From Limanda limanda (Eukaryota > Chordata > Actinopteri > Pleuronectiformes > Pleuronectidae), in NCBI RefSeq assembly GCF_963576545.1, contig NC_083658.1, forward strand, positions 11,214,428-11,278,427: a DNA stretch of 64,000 nt, read 5' to 3'. Position numbers and translations under genes: made by a program. Positions 25,756 through 37,101 of the stretch are shown here, in pieces. How positions within the stretch are numbered: position 1 is the first letter of the stretch; every line of letters starts with the position of its first letter. The notes under the pieces are model-generated. The model ran no database searches. It was not told where the DNA came from and saw only the letters and a program-made list of their open reading frames with translations.

Positions 25756-27006
25756 CAAACACTAACATTTAACAATACACCAGCATGTCCCCCCTCAGGT
25801 CTGCCACTGGCTACTTGAAATTTAGAGTTGGATGCAAAAACCTAATTAGATTTTTTCCCTTCTACTTAAAGAGGAATTAATTAATACATAAAACGAATCA
25901 AATTGTGCCACACAATTAAATTCTCCCCCCTCCCTCCTCTGAGCGTTGAATGTATACAATGACCTGTACAACTTATACAAATTAATTGTTATTTTCTGTG
26001 TTTTGTGTTATGTATTACATCCTATAAACTGGGAATGCACCCTCAGGAAAAATCAATTAAACTGCATTACAACTAACTTCTTTACACTTCTGAGCCCGCT
26101 GACCCAAGATGGCCACCAATTGCACCAGTCGGCACAAACATTTTGCAGGAAGAAACAGAAGGAGACAGGCCCAGTGACAGGCACTGCGAGGGGAAATCAT
26201 CGAGCAATAGACTGAGGTCCGTGTGACAGAGGGATCGCACCCCCTGGGGCCTTTCTGATCCTTCACAAAACCACTCCATCGGCAAAAAAAATATAAGCTG
26301 TCCCCTTTCATCGGAATTGACGTCAGAGGGGTCAGGGGGTGGGGGTGTTCTCAGCTTGCTGCATCACCTGGAAGTGGCTCATAGATCAGCGGCCCACGCA
26401 CACAAAGAGCAGAGGTGGCTCCCAGCCTGACGACAATGGCACCGGATGCTTTTGTAGTAAAACACAAAAGCAGCGTTAGGATTTAATTAAAACCCGTCCC
26501 AGGTGAACAATAAGCCGGACGCCGGCCAGGTAGTCGTCTTTTGTAGCGCTCTGTGGCAGGAAGGGCGGGGTGTGGGACGCGTGGGGTCTGGCATGAGGGT
26601 GACCGGCTCGGTGTCCAATGAACATTGCTCAAGAGCAGGCAGGTGTGCAGGGGACGGAAATTTACAAGGGCGACGTTTCCAGGGGATTTGTCATATTGCA
26701 CTTATGACTCACGTCGCAAGTAGGAGAGAGAGAAAAGAGGCATGAAGCTGAGGGGAAGGGTGACGTATGACAAATGAGATTGGATTGCTAATAAGATTTT
26801 GGCTCAACAGTAGATCAATGGGGTTCGGGCGGCCCTGAGTAATGCATGTGCGAGAGGGGCCGGCTCGACTCTGACTCAAGGACAAGGAGATAATGCTTGA
26901 GGAAGGCTTCCGTGCATTTTGTGCCCGCCGCAATTTAAACCGGTTGAAGGTGGCGTGAAAGTTGAAAAGCGATGTTTTAAGTAATTTCCTCCGCCTCTTG
27001 TCTGCA

Positions 27007-27052
27007 TGTGTGTGTGTCTGTGTGTGTGTGCATGTGTGTGTGTGTGGGGGGG
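27007..27052 (+). repeat. Imperfect (TG)n microsatellite
   Basis: TG units broken by tctg and catg, ending in a short G run. Confidence 0.9.
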
Positions 27053-27930
27053 ATCATTTGCACCCTGCCGCTTTAATTCAAAAGCTCCGCTAATTCTCTC
27101 TGCAAATAGATTTTGATGTGTTGTCATAGCAGCAGATCCTTGCAGCCAAATATATATTTTTACAGGAGCATTATACCATTTGAAGGTTATTCTTGACTTT
27201 ATGTTTAAGAACACCACCTTGATTTGTCCTCTTAATAAGTATTTATAGAAATTATCTTTTAGTTTCAATAGCTTTCTTAAGTTTCTGAGGTTTATTTGGG
27301 TTTTGGAGCCGAATCCCTGTTTAACTACGTTTCCCATGAGGCCTTGCACAACAGGGCACAGGTACACTTAATAAGATCCAATTTAAATTCTGGATTCTGA
27401 GAGCTTAGATTTTTTGCAATGGATCAAAGTGAGCAGGCTTCTCTTCCTCTTATGCCGACGATAGGAAATAATGCAGCACTTATGCTTTTCCGTCCTTTCA
27501 TGTCAGATCTCGGCACTTGCCCGGGTAGCCATTGGCACCTGTTCTCTTATAGTCTGTCATACTCTGGAAGTGTGTCGCCCTGAGGGGAGAGGGTGTGGGC
27601 GGGTGGGGATCAAATCGGACACCTGCCATTTTCCCGGCTCTGCCTGCTGTGCCTTTTGCATCTTGGCCGCCGTGCCTTCACCTTTGGCCCCCTTGTTGCA
27701 ATGGCGGTGTTAGGGTGGAATTGAAAAGCACCTGCGAAAGCTCCTGAGAAATAACAAAGCCCCGCCAGAATAATATGTCATCCGTGCTGTGTGGGTTCCC
27801 TAAGACAGCAGGGACTTTTTGGCATAAAGGTGAAGGAGGGAGGTGAAATTAAAGCAAGTTGCTCCTGTTGTCCTCAAAGCAGGGCTAAGTTAAGGTTCAG
27901 CACCAAAGACTATGTGTACAAATCACCGTC

Positions 27931-28100
27931 CAATAATAATAATATTAATAATCTTTATTTATGAAGCACCTTTCAAAACAGTTACAAGGTGCTTTGCAAG
28001 TGAAATAACTGAAGAATTAAAGGCAAACAATGAATACATAAATACAAATGTTCAGAGCTGGATTGAGATGAATTATAAATAGAAATAAAAATTGAAGGTG
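27931..28100. repeat. Interspersed fish repeat (AAT tract plus tttatttatgaagcacctttc)
   Basis: An (AAT)n-like tract is followed by ctttatttatgaagcacctt and, after a short loop, aaggtgctttgc, the inverted partner of the preceding gcacctt. This is the usual look of a teleost interspersed repeat end. Class and right boundary are uncertain. Confidence 0.5.
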
Positions 28101-29910
28101 AATCACGACATATACAAATTGAGGATCTCCAAACTGGGACTGTGAGCCTTCGCTTGGGAAATCAATTCAAAAATCGACTGGAAGTCAAGATGGCAGCATC
28201 TGTATCAGGGATCTGTTATTATAGCTAACAGGCCTTGCACTGCGCTCTTTAATTTGTATTCTTTATTTTGTTTTGGTATATTTGGTGGTTACTCAAACAA
28301 AACACCTTCAAAGAATCAAAGTAATTACAAACCAGTAAATCATTCCTCACGACAGGGAGAGCAACAAGGTGGAAAACAAACCACTGTCACTTAATGTGAA
28401 GGAGAAAGCATGTTGCAGCTTGAGGTCGGATTCCTGCCAAAATTACAGACTTGAATAACTCTTATGATTCACACACAACATGAATTTGACTCCAACAACA
28501 CCCGAACCTCATTTTCCCAGGTAGCCTTGAATTAAAGAAATTTGGCTGATGAAGCCTTGAGCTATCCAAGATGCTACCGTGCCTTGAAGGGCACACATCT
28601 CTGTACTTTGCATTTGGCTGTGGCTACAAACATGCTCCTTTCCTCACTGCGCAACACCACAAGGACAGGTTGGACAGCCGGAGCGTAGCGATCAAATCTC
28701 CTGCAAGCCCGGACCTGAGTCAGCGAAGGTAATTAGCATGCTCATCTCGCCTGATACGTGTTTGTCAAACAGGCAGGGTTTGGGTCTCGGGGAAAGAGGG
28801 AAAGCTGCAAGTTTCCAACGCTGGCAGACGCTAGCTCGCCCCTGCACGCAGAGACGCCTCGATGAAGTGGTTGTCATCAGCTGGCTTTAAAAGTTAGCAT
28901 GTGCAAATATCAGCCTGGTAGCATGTGTGTTTGCTTTGACTCTCTCAGGCTTTGCATTCCCACTGACAGACTTTAAAGTACACACCGAAAGTAAATGCCA
29001 TCCGAGATGTTTACAGTTTGAAGGGAGACGGCGTCTTTCGGAGACGTCCTCGCCGTCTGGCTCGCCTTTCCACGTCCAATAAGTCCACCTGGGTTATGTC
29101 ATGGGAAAGTTCAGGAGCCGCCACAGGTGGAGACCCATGAAAAGGACAGGACGGGTGATAAGAGCGGGGGACACAAAGCCATCCATGTGTCCCATGTGGG
29201 ATTTGGTCTTTCACGGTCTGGTGGTCTGAGCGATAACAGACAACGGACAACAAGTATCAAGAGGGTCCTTATTAGAGAAGCCACCCAGCTCACTTCACAA
29301 CCCGACTGCTACAACTCAACAATGTATACCAATAATTGAAATGCCTACAAAACATTGAAGTACTTCAATATAACAAAAATGACAATCTTACAACCCCTAC
29401 TTCTACAATAAGGTCTGAAAGTCTTAATAAAAAATAATTGAGTTTGATGACGTCCTAATGCAACATCCCGCTCCTTGTTTCAGTCAAATTTCTCATTTGA
29501 TTTTAGCCTTAAGTTGACAAAATATCACGCATTATTAATTGTTATCTATTCTGAGCCATTTGAGACAACATTTGTTGCCATAGTTACAGGTGTGACAATG
29601 CCCCGGCACACCTCGGCCTCTAAATGTGAACAAAACCGCTCTCTTGGATATAATCTTATCTAATCTAGAACAGTTGTTCCTGCTCATATCGTATTAAAAT
29701 GTTTTTTTAAAATGTCTTTACATGTGAGAAGCAAGTGCCTGTGTCGTCATTTACAAATGTGTCTGTTTTTTTTACCCACCCCTTTGTTTTCGGACTGAAA
29801 CGGGACCGGCGGCATTTCTAAACGTCTCTGAGTAATGTGGACAGAAGGCGTGAACACAGCAACAGGGACGAGAAGTGGATGTAGCCATGGAGACAAAACA
29901 TCCGCTCGCT

Positions 29911-30027
29911 CTCACACCTATGGGCAATTTAGTGTCCTCAATTTACCGAAGCTGTATGGCTTTGGAATGTGGGAGGAAGACATCGGTAAAAAACAAAGAA
30001 GAGGAAATGCAAACTCCACTGAGGGAC
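29911..30027. repeat. Decayed interspersed repeat ('cacctatgggcaatttag' family)
   Basis: The blocks cacacctatgggcaatttag, ggctttggaatgtgggagga and aaatgcaaactccact occur in the order typical of an old repeat widespread in fish and other aquatic animals. It is strongly decayed, and the short frames across it are not genes. Confidence 0.55.
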
Positions 30028-31219
30028 GTCAAAATGGATGTAGGGGGGACTAATACATTTGGTTGAGTGGTGCAGCCGTTAAAAAAAATACGCTGCGTTT
30101 GAATTCTTCACAGAGAGATTTGATGAAGAGTTGGAACACGATGACTAAGGATCGACACAGTCTTGAAAGTCAGACAGGGTGCAATGAGAGCACTTGATGT
30201 ATGTAAAGTGTTTTAATTGGCGCAGAAGTGAAGAAACAACAGCCATCATTAAACGTAGATTTACTGGATGTCTTGGGCTCCAGCAGCATTACAGCATTTG
30301 TTGACCTTAATCCCACACAGTGTCAGTTTGTGGACTTTAATTTATCACTTCTTCACGATAGATAGCTTGAGGTGGACAGTGTTGAGGACTCAATGGGATT
30401 CTGAAGGTTGTCTTTGGATGGCCTGTTTTCTTTTTTCTCGTTTTGAAAGAAGAAATAGCGAAGAGCGAGACTAATATTACCCAGTTCAGGTCCTGGCAAG
30501 AAGATGTATCTTTTCCTCAGGATCCCTGATGCAGAGCATGTGAGACATCTCTGACTGCAGCACACAAACTGTGCAGCGCAGGACTGTGGGTGGGCCAAGC
30601 TCCTTCAGGCCAAAGACAGAAAACACACACAGATTCCAGAAGGATCTTCCGTTATTTGGGAAAGGGAGTCTCGTCGCAGGGAAGCAAAAGTTGGCCCTGT
30701 CCTTTGAATCTCGTCACACTGCAGTTTTTTTTTATCCTCCTGTTGGATCCGTTGGCGCCGCGCCGCTCGCATGAGGATGACTGATAGTGACATCAGAGGT
30801 ACTAAAAGTAGCAGCAGACAGGATATGGCTCTGGATAGGTCGCTGAAATCCGCCAGCCTTCAGGTCCAAACAAAGCCGGAGACACATACCGTATACAGTA
30901 GGATTTTTCTTTTCCTCAAATGCAGCTCAGAATCTGACCTTGATGGACAAAAAACAGCTGCGGATACATTGATGATAATTGTGCATATTGTTACGGCACA
31001 ATTATGCAAACTAGTATGTAAAAATATATTTTGTTTGGCAAAAGGAAGGTCCTTCAGAAGACTCAATTATCAGAAAAATACACGATTTGCATGAGAAAGC
31101 TGCGACTGGAGTTTTGTTTTAATCATGCATAAGCACAGTTTTAACCAAGGAACTAGGGAAACCAGATATTGAATAATCCCAGACGACATCAGGGTTTAAA
31201 ACAAACAAAGGTTTTTCAC

Positions 31220-31470
31220 AATGGGGATCCACCCCTGGTCTGGATCCGCACCCGAATTCAGTGGCTTCTTCCCTGACCCAACATCCTTCCACCAAGTGCC
31301 ATGGCAATCTGTCCAGTAGGTTGCACGTAATCTTGCAAAACTGACAAGCAAACGCAATTGAAAACACTTGCACTAGCCCGATAATCTCGTTGAATATCGT
31401 AGTGAACTGTTCAATAGTTTTTGTGCAGCGCTGGCAACCAACAAATGAAAACATTACCTCCTCAGCGTAC
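31220..31470. repeat. Decayed interspersed repeat, apparently two partial copies
   Basis: The run tggatccgcacccgaattc ... ccttccaccaagtgccatgg ... gtccagtaggttgcacgtaa resembles a widespread fish repeat. A second partial match follows (gttcaatagtttttgtgcag ... gaaaacattacctcctcagc, 31408-31463). Identified from memory of the family's wording, without a search. Confidence 0.55.
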
Positions 31471-32679
31471 GTGATGAAAGCCTTGTTGCAAGTCAAACAC
31501 TCCAATTAAACAATAATTTCCAATGTTTAGCCACAGATTTTCAACAAATGTGAGAATAGTTGGATGAAGCCTCATATCTGCTTCTTTATTAGACACCGGG
31601 GGGACATTGAATTGTTTAGAGCAATATATAGAAGGGACACAGAGGTAGCATCTCAGTCATTAGTGACAGAGTGCTGGGAGGAGCCGTTAAGCATAGGACG
31701 GTTGTGACGGAAATGGGACAGATGTGTTTGAGCAGACGCCAACAGACGGTTCCCTTCGCGAGTGTCACCCCAGTTTCCCCAGTTAGCTTCTTAGGTTTAT
31801 TGATGGTGTTCAGTGTACAAAATGTTAAAATCAAGACTTTCACGCCTTGCAGCCTGGGTGCACTTGGCTCGCTATCTCAAGGCTTACAAACTGCAGCGGG
31901 GAGAATCTTGGCAATCCCGTGGCGAGAAAACAAACATTAAAAGAAAAAACAAAGTTGCTCGTGAATAAAATGAATACCGCCTCAGAATTACTGGGCATCT
32001 CGATAGATTGCGTCTTGAGCTGATGCAACGCGGGGACATAGTTGTCACAAGCAGGACGTCAACGCCACCCAAGAGACACTGACAGGGCGTTTGCTTGCAA
32101 CAACTGCAAAACTCTGGCTTCAAGGAACTCCATCAGGTGGAATCAGCATCTCAAATTGTCTCGTAAAACAGTCAAACATTGTCAGCCTCGTATGAGTGGG
32201 TTTGTTTCTTTCCACTGGGGGGCCCCCTGTTCTCTTATTTGGTCCACCCCTGTGACCTAGGTGTTCCCAGGATGTACAAAGTCGCCTTCCAGCAGTTTCA
32301 ACCACACACAGCTGAGCAGCAACACGGCATGAAAAACAGGAGATGACTCTTGAATTGTGAACAAAGCTTTGAATAATAGATTTGGGTAAATTTCCGACCT
32401 CTTTCTCTTCTTAACCTTTTGTGACGCTTCCCTTTCCGGAACCCAACAAAGACCCTTCATTATATCCATGTGCATGTGCCACCTGCACCACGGCGATGTT
32501 AATATTTGCGTTTGATTACGAACAAAGAGCACCTCATCCTGCGATCAAACAACAGATCAATAAAAAAAGAGGAAATAAATAATTAAACCCGCTGTGCCCT
32601 TGTCGGGATGACGGCAGTATCAACAGCTGTTTGGTCCTGGCCCCAGTTTGCGAAAAAGCAAATACAGAACAATGCAGAT

Positions 32680-32850
32680 ATGCATCTTATCTTCATATAT
32701 TTGATTTATTATGAGTTCACGCTCATGTGATAAAGAACCCGCACCGTACTGACAGGCATTGTTAATGGCCTCATCAGTAGTCTTACAGAATACAGTGTAT
32801 TTTCTCCAAAAGAGAATGGGCTATGAGCTCTGGGAGTTATTATGAGTAAT
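32680..32850. promoter_or_regulatory. Candidate non-coding element upstream of slitrk6
   Basis: A low-repeat, complex AT-moderate stretch (for example ggcattgttaatggcctcat at 32756) about 1.7 kb upstream of the proposed promoter. Called on texture and position only. Confidence 0.2.
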
Positions 32851-33689
32851 ATTGCAAAATATGTGTAAATACACAGTGCAACTTAAAATAATTGTCCTGC
32901 ACTTTTTTAAATATTGATTCTATTTGTAATAAATGCTTGAAACTCTTTGCAAAAAAACACGAGGTTGACTTGTAGGAACAAAAAATGATATGTCGGCTAA
33001 CTTTCTAACGCCGCAAATAGAATAGCACCTAGTAGAGCACATATACCTCCAACTGCCCCCCCTTTTAAAACCACAATTTAAGTCATTAAATGCAGCACCA
33101 AATACACAATCATTCAAATCAATGGACATGGTGAAAAAGGCAAACTAAAAAGTGAAAAAAGAGAGAGAAAAAACTATGGGTTCTTCCGTGACTCATACTC
33201 TATCCTTCCACAGATTGTCTAGGTAATCCACCCTGGCGGACAAACAGCGATTCAATTAACCCCCTTGGCTGAGAAAAAAACTTCTCGCTCATAAGCCCTG
33301 AAGTATTGTTTAAGGTTCTCATATTCCACCTTTTGTTCACTCCTGCATCTTAAGCGTTCAACCTGAGAATATGTATTTGGGGTTGGTTCACCGGTGAGGC
33401 CAAGCCCAGGCTTACAGGCTGCACCACGCCATGCTGCTCCATATGAGAGTTAAGTTGTACACTAATGCTGAGACAATCTTGGCACAGGCAAAAAAAACAT
33501 TGAGGGAGAAATTCCGGGCCCATCTGAAAGTGATCAACCAGCGAGCTGCACATAACATCAACCAGAGTTCACACGTAGATGAATCAGCCACTACAACCCC
33601 CTCCACCCCTTAGCCCAAGGTTACTGCCGGGAGGTTTGTTGTATCCAACTGTTTGGCTTTTTAATCGCACAGAAGCTTGAGCCGGAATA

Positions 33690-33840
33690 ATTATGATTAT
33701 ACTTTATCGGCCCCGGGGGGGGTTGAGAGGTCAGGCTGATCCGCAGCTTGGCTGGAGCTGGTGGTGCACTTCAGTGTCACGCTCAAGGACGTAGACCAGC
33801 TTGAACTCCCAGTTCGCTGCAGGGTAGGAGCTGTGCTTTG
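33690..33840. repeat. Possible old LINE/SINE-tail relic
   Basis: The phrase tatactttatcggccccggg resembles the 'actttattgatccc' start of common fish retroelement tails and is followed by gtcacgctcaaggac, another phrase of that type. Boundaries and class are uncertain. Confidence 0.35.
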
Positions 33841-34439
33841 TCTGACTTAATCACTGGACTTCCAAGCAGAAAATGCCCTTCCAGTTTCCTCTCGTTGGAA
33901 CTTATTCTATCAGTTACAACCTCTGAATATTAAAATGGTCACAGGCCCATTTTCTCACTATGTTTTGGACGCATTAGCAGTAGGTGTCTATTAATTATAG
34001 CTTTGTATTCACCCTTCTGGCTTGGTGCATCATCCAGGTTATTTAAAGACCATCAAGGCAAGTTTTTTTTTTCTTGATATTTCAAGAACCTCCAAGAGGA
34101 GGAGCTCTGTGCAATCGGCACATAGCTTCCCCCAGCTGTATGAAATGTCAGGACACATGAACAAGGAAAAAGCGGAAGTTGGGTTTTCTGTCCTGATTTT
34201 ATTGAATCAATATGTGGATGTGTTGCTCATCCGTGCTTCAAAACGCCTTCGTCTTTGCCACATTCTAAGAAAGGAGGAGAAGAAGGTGCCAACATGCGCA
34301 TTCCGTTTGGAGCACGTGTCCTTTTACGCACTCCGCGTGCTTTACTCTGAAAGGCATCACCGGAACTCCTGCTGGTTCACCCTCGCAGGCTTGGCGTGGC
34401 TTCCTCTCTCCCTCTGCCGTGCACCCCCACAGCATGTAA

Positions 34440-34958
34440 ATGACTGAGCAGCTCCACACCGCGCACTGGTCAAGTACAGAGCGCGCAGCGCGGCGCCACG
34501 GGAGTACACGGTGCGCGCTTTTTGGTTGTTTCCAGTGGACTTTACGCAGATGAAATAGCCACCTCTTGTTTTTTTTTGGTTTTAACCGCAACACCGTTTC
34601 ATTCCTGCCGCTGAAAACCTGCAACTCGGTCAGAATTAAAGTGTGTCTCGGCAGCGGGGAGGAGAGAGAGACACCGATCATCCCGGGACCGTAGCGGAAC
34701 CCTGTCTCCCGTGCGCAACGGAATATTGACAGCTTCGTGGAGACAGTGGGGGGGCCTGACTAGGAAGTGTCCCCCACGAGTGTGTCAGCCTGCTCGTGGA
34801 CTGCTGAGAAAGAAAGTGTGGTGGAGGGTTGCTTCCCCCATACACCCACCCACCCCCTCTCCAATGCGTCGCTTCCCCGCATCCTGATGGACTGAGAACG
34901 GTGGGATTTTTTTTGGAATTGCCTTCCCTCTTTTTTCTTTCTCCATCAGTTTTACTCG
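34440..34958 (+). promoter_or_regulatory. slitrk6: Candidate slitrk6 CpG-rich promoter and non-coding first exon
   Basis: This block is much richer in CpG than its surroundings (for example gcgcgcagcgcggcgcc near 34480) and has no obvious TATA box, as expected of a CpG-type promoter. It ends in the strong donor ACTCG|GTAAGT, with the exon's last base at 34958. It is the best CpG cluster plus donor upstream of the coding exon on the same strand. Joined to the acceptor at 47260 it gives an intron of about 12.3 kb. The start of transcription cannot be fixed from sequence, and a first exon nearer the coding exon is possible. Confidence 0.45.
34864..34895 (+). promoter_or_regulatory. Two tiny upstream ORFs in the candidate 5' UTR
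   Basis: If 34440-34958 is transcribed as the leader, it contains ATG CGT CGC TTC CCC GCA TCC TGA (34864-34887). A second start overlaps that stop by one base (ATG GAC TGA, 34887-34895). A seven-codon ORF followed by a minimal two-codon ORF could damp translation of slitrk6. Whether they are used depends on the exon-1 assignment being right. Confidence 0.3.
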
Positions 34959-34970
34959 GTAAGTCGCGAT

Positions 34971-34992
34971 GAGGAGGAGGAGGAGGAGGAGA
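34971..34992 (+). repeat. (GAG)n tract just after the candidate splice donor
   Basis: About seven GAG units begin 12 bases inside the proposed intron. G-rich triplets near a donor can act as intronic splice enhancers, but length variation is expected here. Confidence 0.9.
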
Positions 34993-36164
34993 AGCAGGCT
35001 CACTAACCAGATATCTGTCCCGTAGAATATGAATGCATTCATGTGCTTAGTTAGGTTTCTTTCACGGGGAGGTTGCACTCAGCTGTGTGTTTTTTTGGGA
35101 GAGGTATGGAATCCAGGCGTCCATTATGGGGCAGGTTCCAACTAGCTGAAGTATGTTATGGAACAGTTGTAAACCGTTCCATATTTGACAGCTGAAAATG
35201 ACTCTCCCTGTAGTGTATGAGACTTGTCAGAATGTATTCATCATGTGTATAGAGAAAAGTGCACTGGACTTGACAGAGAGGGGACCACTGAGTCCCCCCC
35301 CCACCCACCCTAGGGGGCTCAGTTACCTCGAGCACACCTGGCTGTCCTCCACACGCAGTTACAGTATCTCACGGCACCGTGCAGGCGTATGGTAATGAGA
35401 CTGGTGGTGCCTGCACAGTTTCTCTTTTAATACACACTGCTTTATTACAATTCCCCACTGATATTTGGATATTAATATTATGCGTAAAAATGGCTCTGCT
35501 TGTTAACGTTTCACCGGCTGACAGCTCCTCTTCTTCTGCCGTTTTGGACTTATGAATATGGATTATTGCAAGTGAGTGGTCACAGATGTGTTCTTAACAG
35601 GGAAGGGGGGGCATCACGACTTCCAACGCCAATCAGATAGGAGATCTGTTTTTATCAGATGCGTAATTCTTCGTTTAATGCGTAATTCCTCATTTGAGCT
35701 CCCTTTAAATCTCTTTACACAGCCCTGTTGGTATAAAACACACATAAACTGAGAGGATGAGATTTGACTGCAGCTTAATTTAATCAGTATGCACTTTTTT
35801 ACCATGCGAGGTTGAGGTTGTACTGCCATTTAAGTACAAGTTAATGGAGGGAAGAAGTGTCTAATTAGCTTTTAACTTGTGAGCTGCATCATTGAGTTGG
35901 GATCCCAATTTTTTGGTTGGATGAATCGATGTTTTCCTAATCCAGTGGCTTAGTCTATAAGTGTTCCATAGCATAAATGCATGTACAGTTTAAAGCATTA
36001 ATGTGCTTGGGTGACTTGGGATTAATTATTGATTGATGGGTTTTAAAGAGGCCTGAGCCCATGTGGAGCAATTTAACAGATTACACAGAACCCAAGCGTG
36101 AATGTTGTTCGCTGCTTTGCTCGTCATCCAGCGTTTTCCCGCACATGTGTAGTCAACAAGATGT

Positions 36165-36310
36165 TTGCATGTAATGATTTGCATTTATGATGACAGAGCC
36201 CATTTTCTCCAGCTTTAAAGGACCACTAGTTTAATCCCAGTAATCATGGAGGCACTGGAATTATTAGGAAGATAATTATTGGCCGAGTTGTTGAAATCAG
36301 ATGCTGCAGT
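36165..36310. promoter_or_regulatory. Candidate conserved non-coding/enhancer-like element
   Basis: A compositionally complex stretch without simple repeats, rich in homeodomain-type cores (gtaatgatttgcatttatgat, aatcatgg, gataattattgg). It sits 1.2 kb downstream of the candidate first exon. SLITRK genes lie in gene deserts where intronic and flanking regulatory elements are expected. The call rests on texture only; no alignment was possible. Confidence 0.25.
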
Positions 36311-36357
36311 GGTAGATGGATCTCTGTCGAACTACAAAAATGCCTTTGCACATAAAG

Positions 36358-36398
36358 CAACACCTATTCAAACACAATGCATTTTTGAATAGGTGTTG
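36358..36398. other. Perfect 15-bp inverted repeat (hairpin) in slitrk6 intron
   Basis: The left arm caacacctattcaaa (36358-36372) and right arm tttgaataggtgttg (36384-36398) are exact reverse complements around an 11-nt loop. Two more outer positions can pair if a G-U wobble is allowed. No target duplication or transposon end is evident. The stem is short for a microRNA precursor. Confidence 0.7.
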
Positions 36399-36506
36399 TT
36401 GTCATGTGGGAAACAATCACAGGGAAATTGGTGTGATCAGTGCGAGCAGTGTGCAGGTTTTAAGAGGGGAGGCATTGTGAAACTTTATCCGAGCACACTA
36501 CCTTTT

Positions 36507-36542
36507 AGAGGGAGGGAGAGAGAGAGAGAGAGAGAGCGAGAG
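36507..36542 (+). repeat. (GA)n microsatellite in slitrk6 intron
   Basis: An imperfect GA tract of about 36 bases. Confidence 0.9.
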
Positions 36543-37074
36543 CCTGCAGATAAACTGGAGGAGCCTCTGCGTCTCTAAGACACGGCGAGAGTAGGCAGCG
36601 CTAGCCCACAGAATATTGAATCAGTACAAAATAAATAAAAAAACGGGTTGGAACAAGGGGCAAGGGAGTTGAACTATCTCTTGCCTCTACAGTGGGCGGA
36701 TGTCATAATTATCATTTCTCCAGGATTGCTGCGCACGATCTCTGCAGATATGTGGGTGTAGCGGTGGTGTCGACCCTGTAGGGCAGGCCACATCACTTCC
36801 AATGCAGAGGAGAGAAAGGGACAAGTCCCGCCGTAATTGGTGCCCGGGAAGACTGCCGGGGTGCTCCAGGAAGTTGATGGACGGTCAGGGCGAGTAGGCG
36901 TACTTATTAAGCAAGGCTGCGGGAGCGATGCATTCATGCCACAGCGTTAAGAATGCAGGGAGCTCTTATCTGCTATCCCATGTCAGGCTGAAATGAGACA
37001 ACCTCCCCCTGGCCTGGACGCAACAGGTCTCCTCATGTCACATTCTCCATTTTTACTCTCATTCTCTGTTTCAG

Positions 37075-37101
37075 CCCCTCTGAGCAAGAAGCAGCTTCAC
37101 T
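37075..37101 (+). other. slitrk6: Candidate 27-nt untranslated microexon in slitrk6 intron
   Basis: A pyrimidine tract ending in attctctgtttcag (AG at 37073-37074) is followed by 27 bases and then by the strong donor CACT|GTAAGT at 37102. Both splice sites are close to consensus and lie on the slitrk6 strand between the candidate first exon and the coding exon. The segment has no ATG, so inclusion would only lengthen the leader. A chance pairing of two good sites is possible. Confidence 0.33.

Larger units (their letters stand above)
23000..27930. other. Intergenic, no recognised gene
   Basis: The stretch at 22970-23620 is GC-richer with short inverted motifs (gctctcacctg and caggtgagag at 23081 and 23116) and may be another unrecognised relic. 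A ZNF143-like phrase actacgtttcccatgaggc lies at 27323. Nothing else is supported. Confidence 0.5.

Noticed and set aside
34022..34681. Overlapping 141- and 138-codon frames at the slitrk6 promoter
   Set aside because: Open frames are common in GC-rich promoter DNA; neither resembles a known protein.
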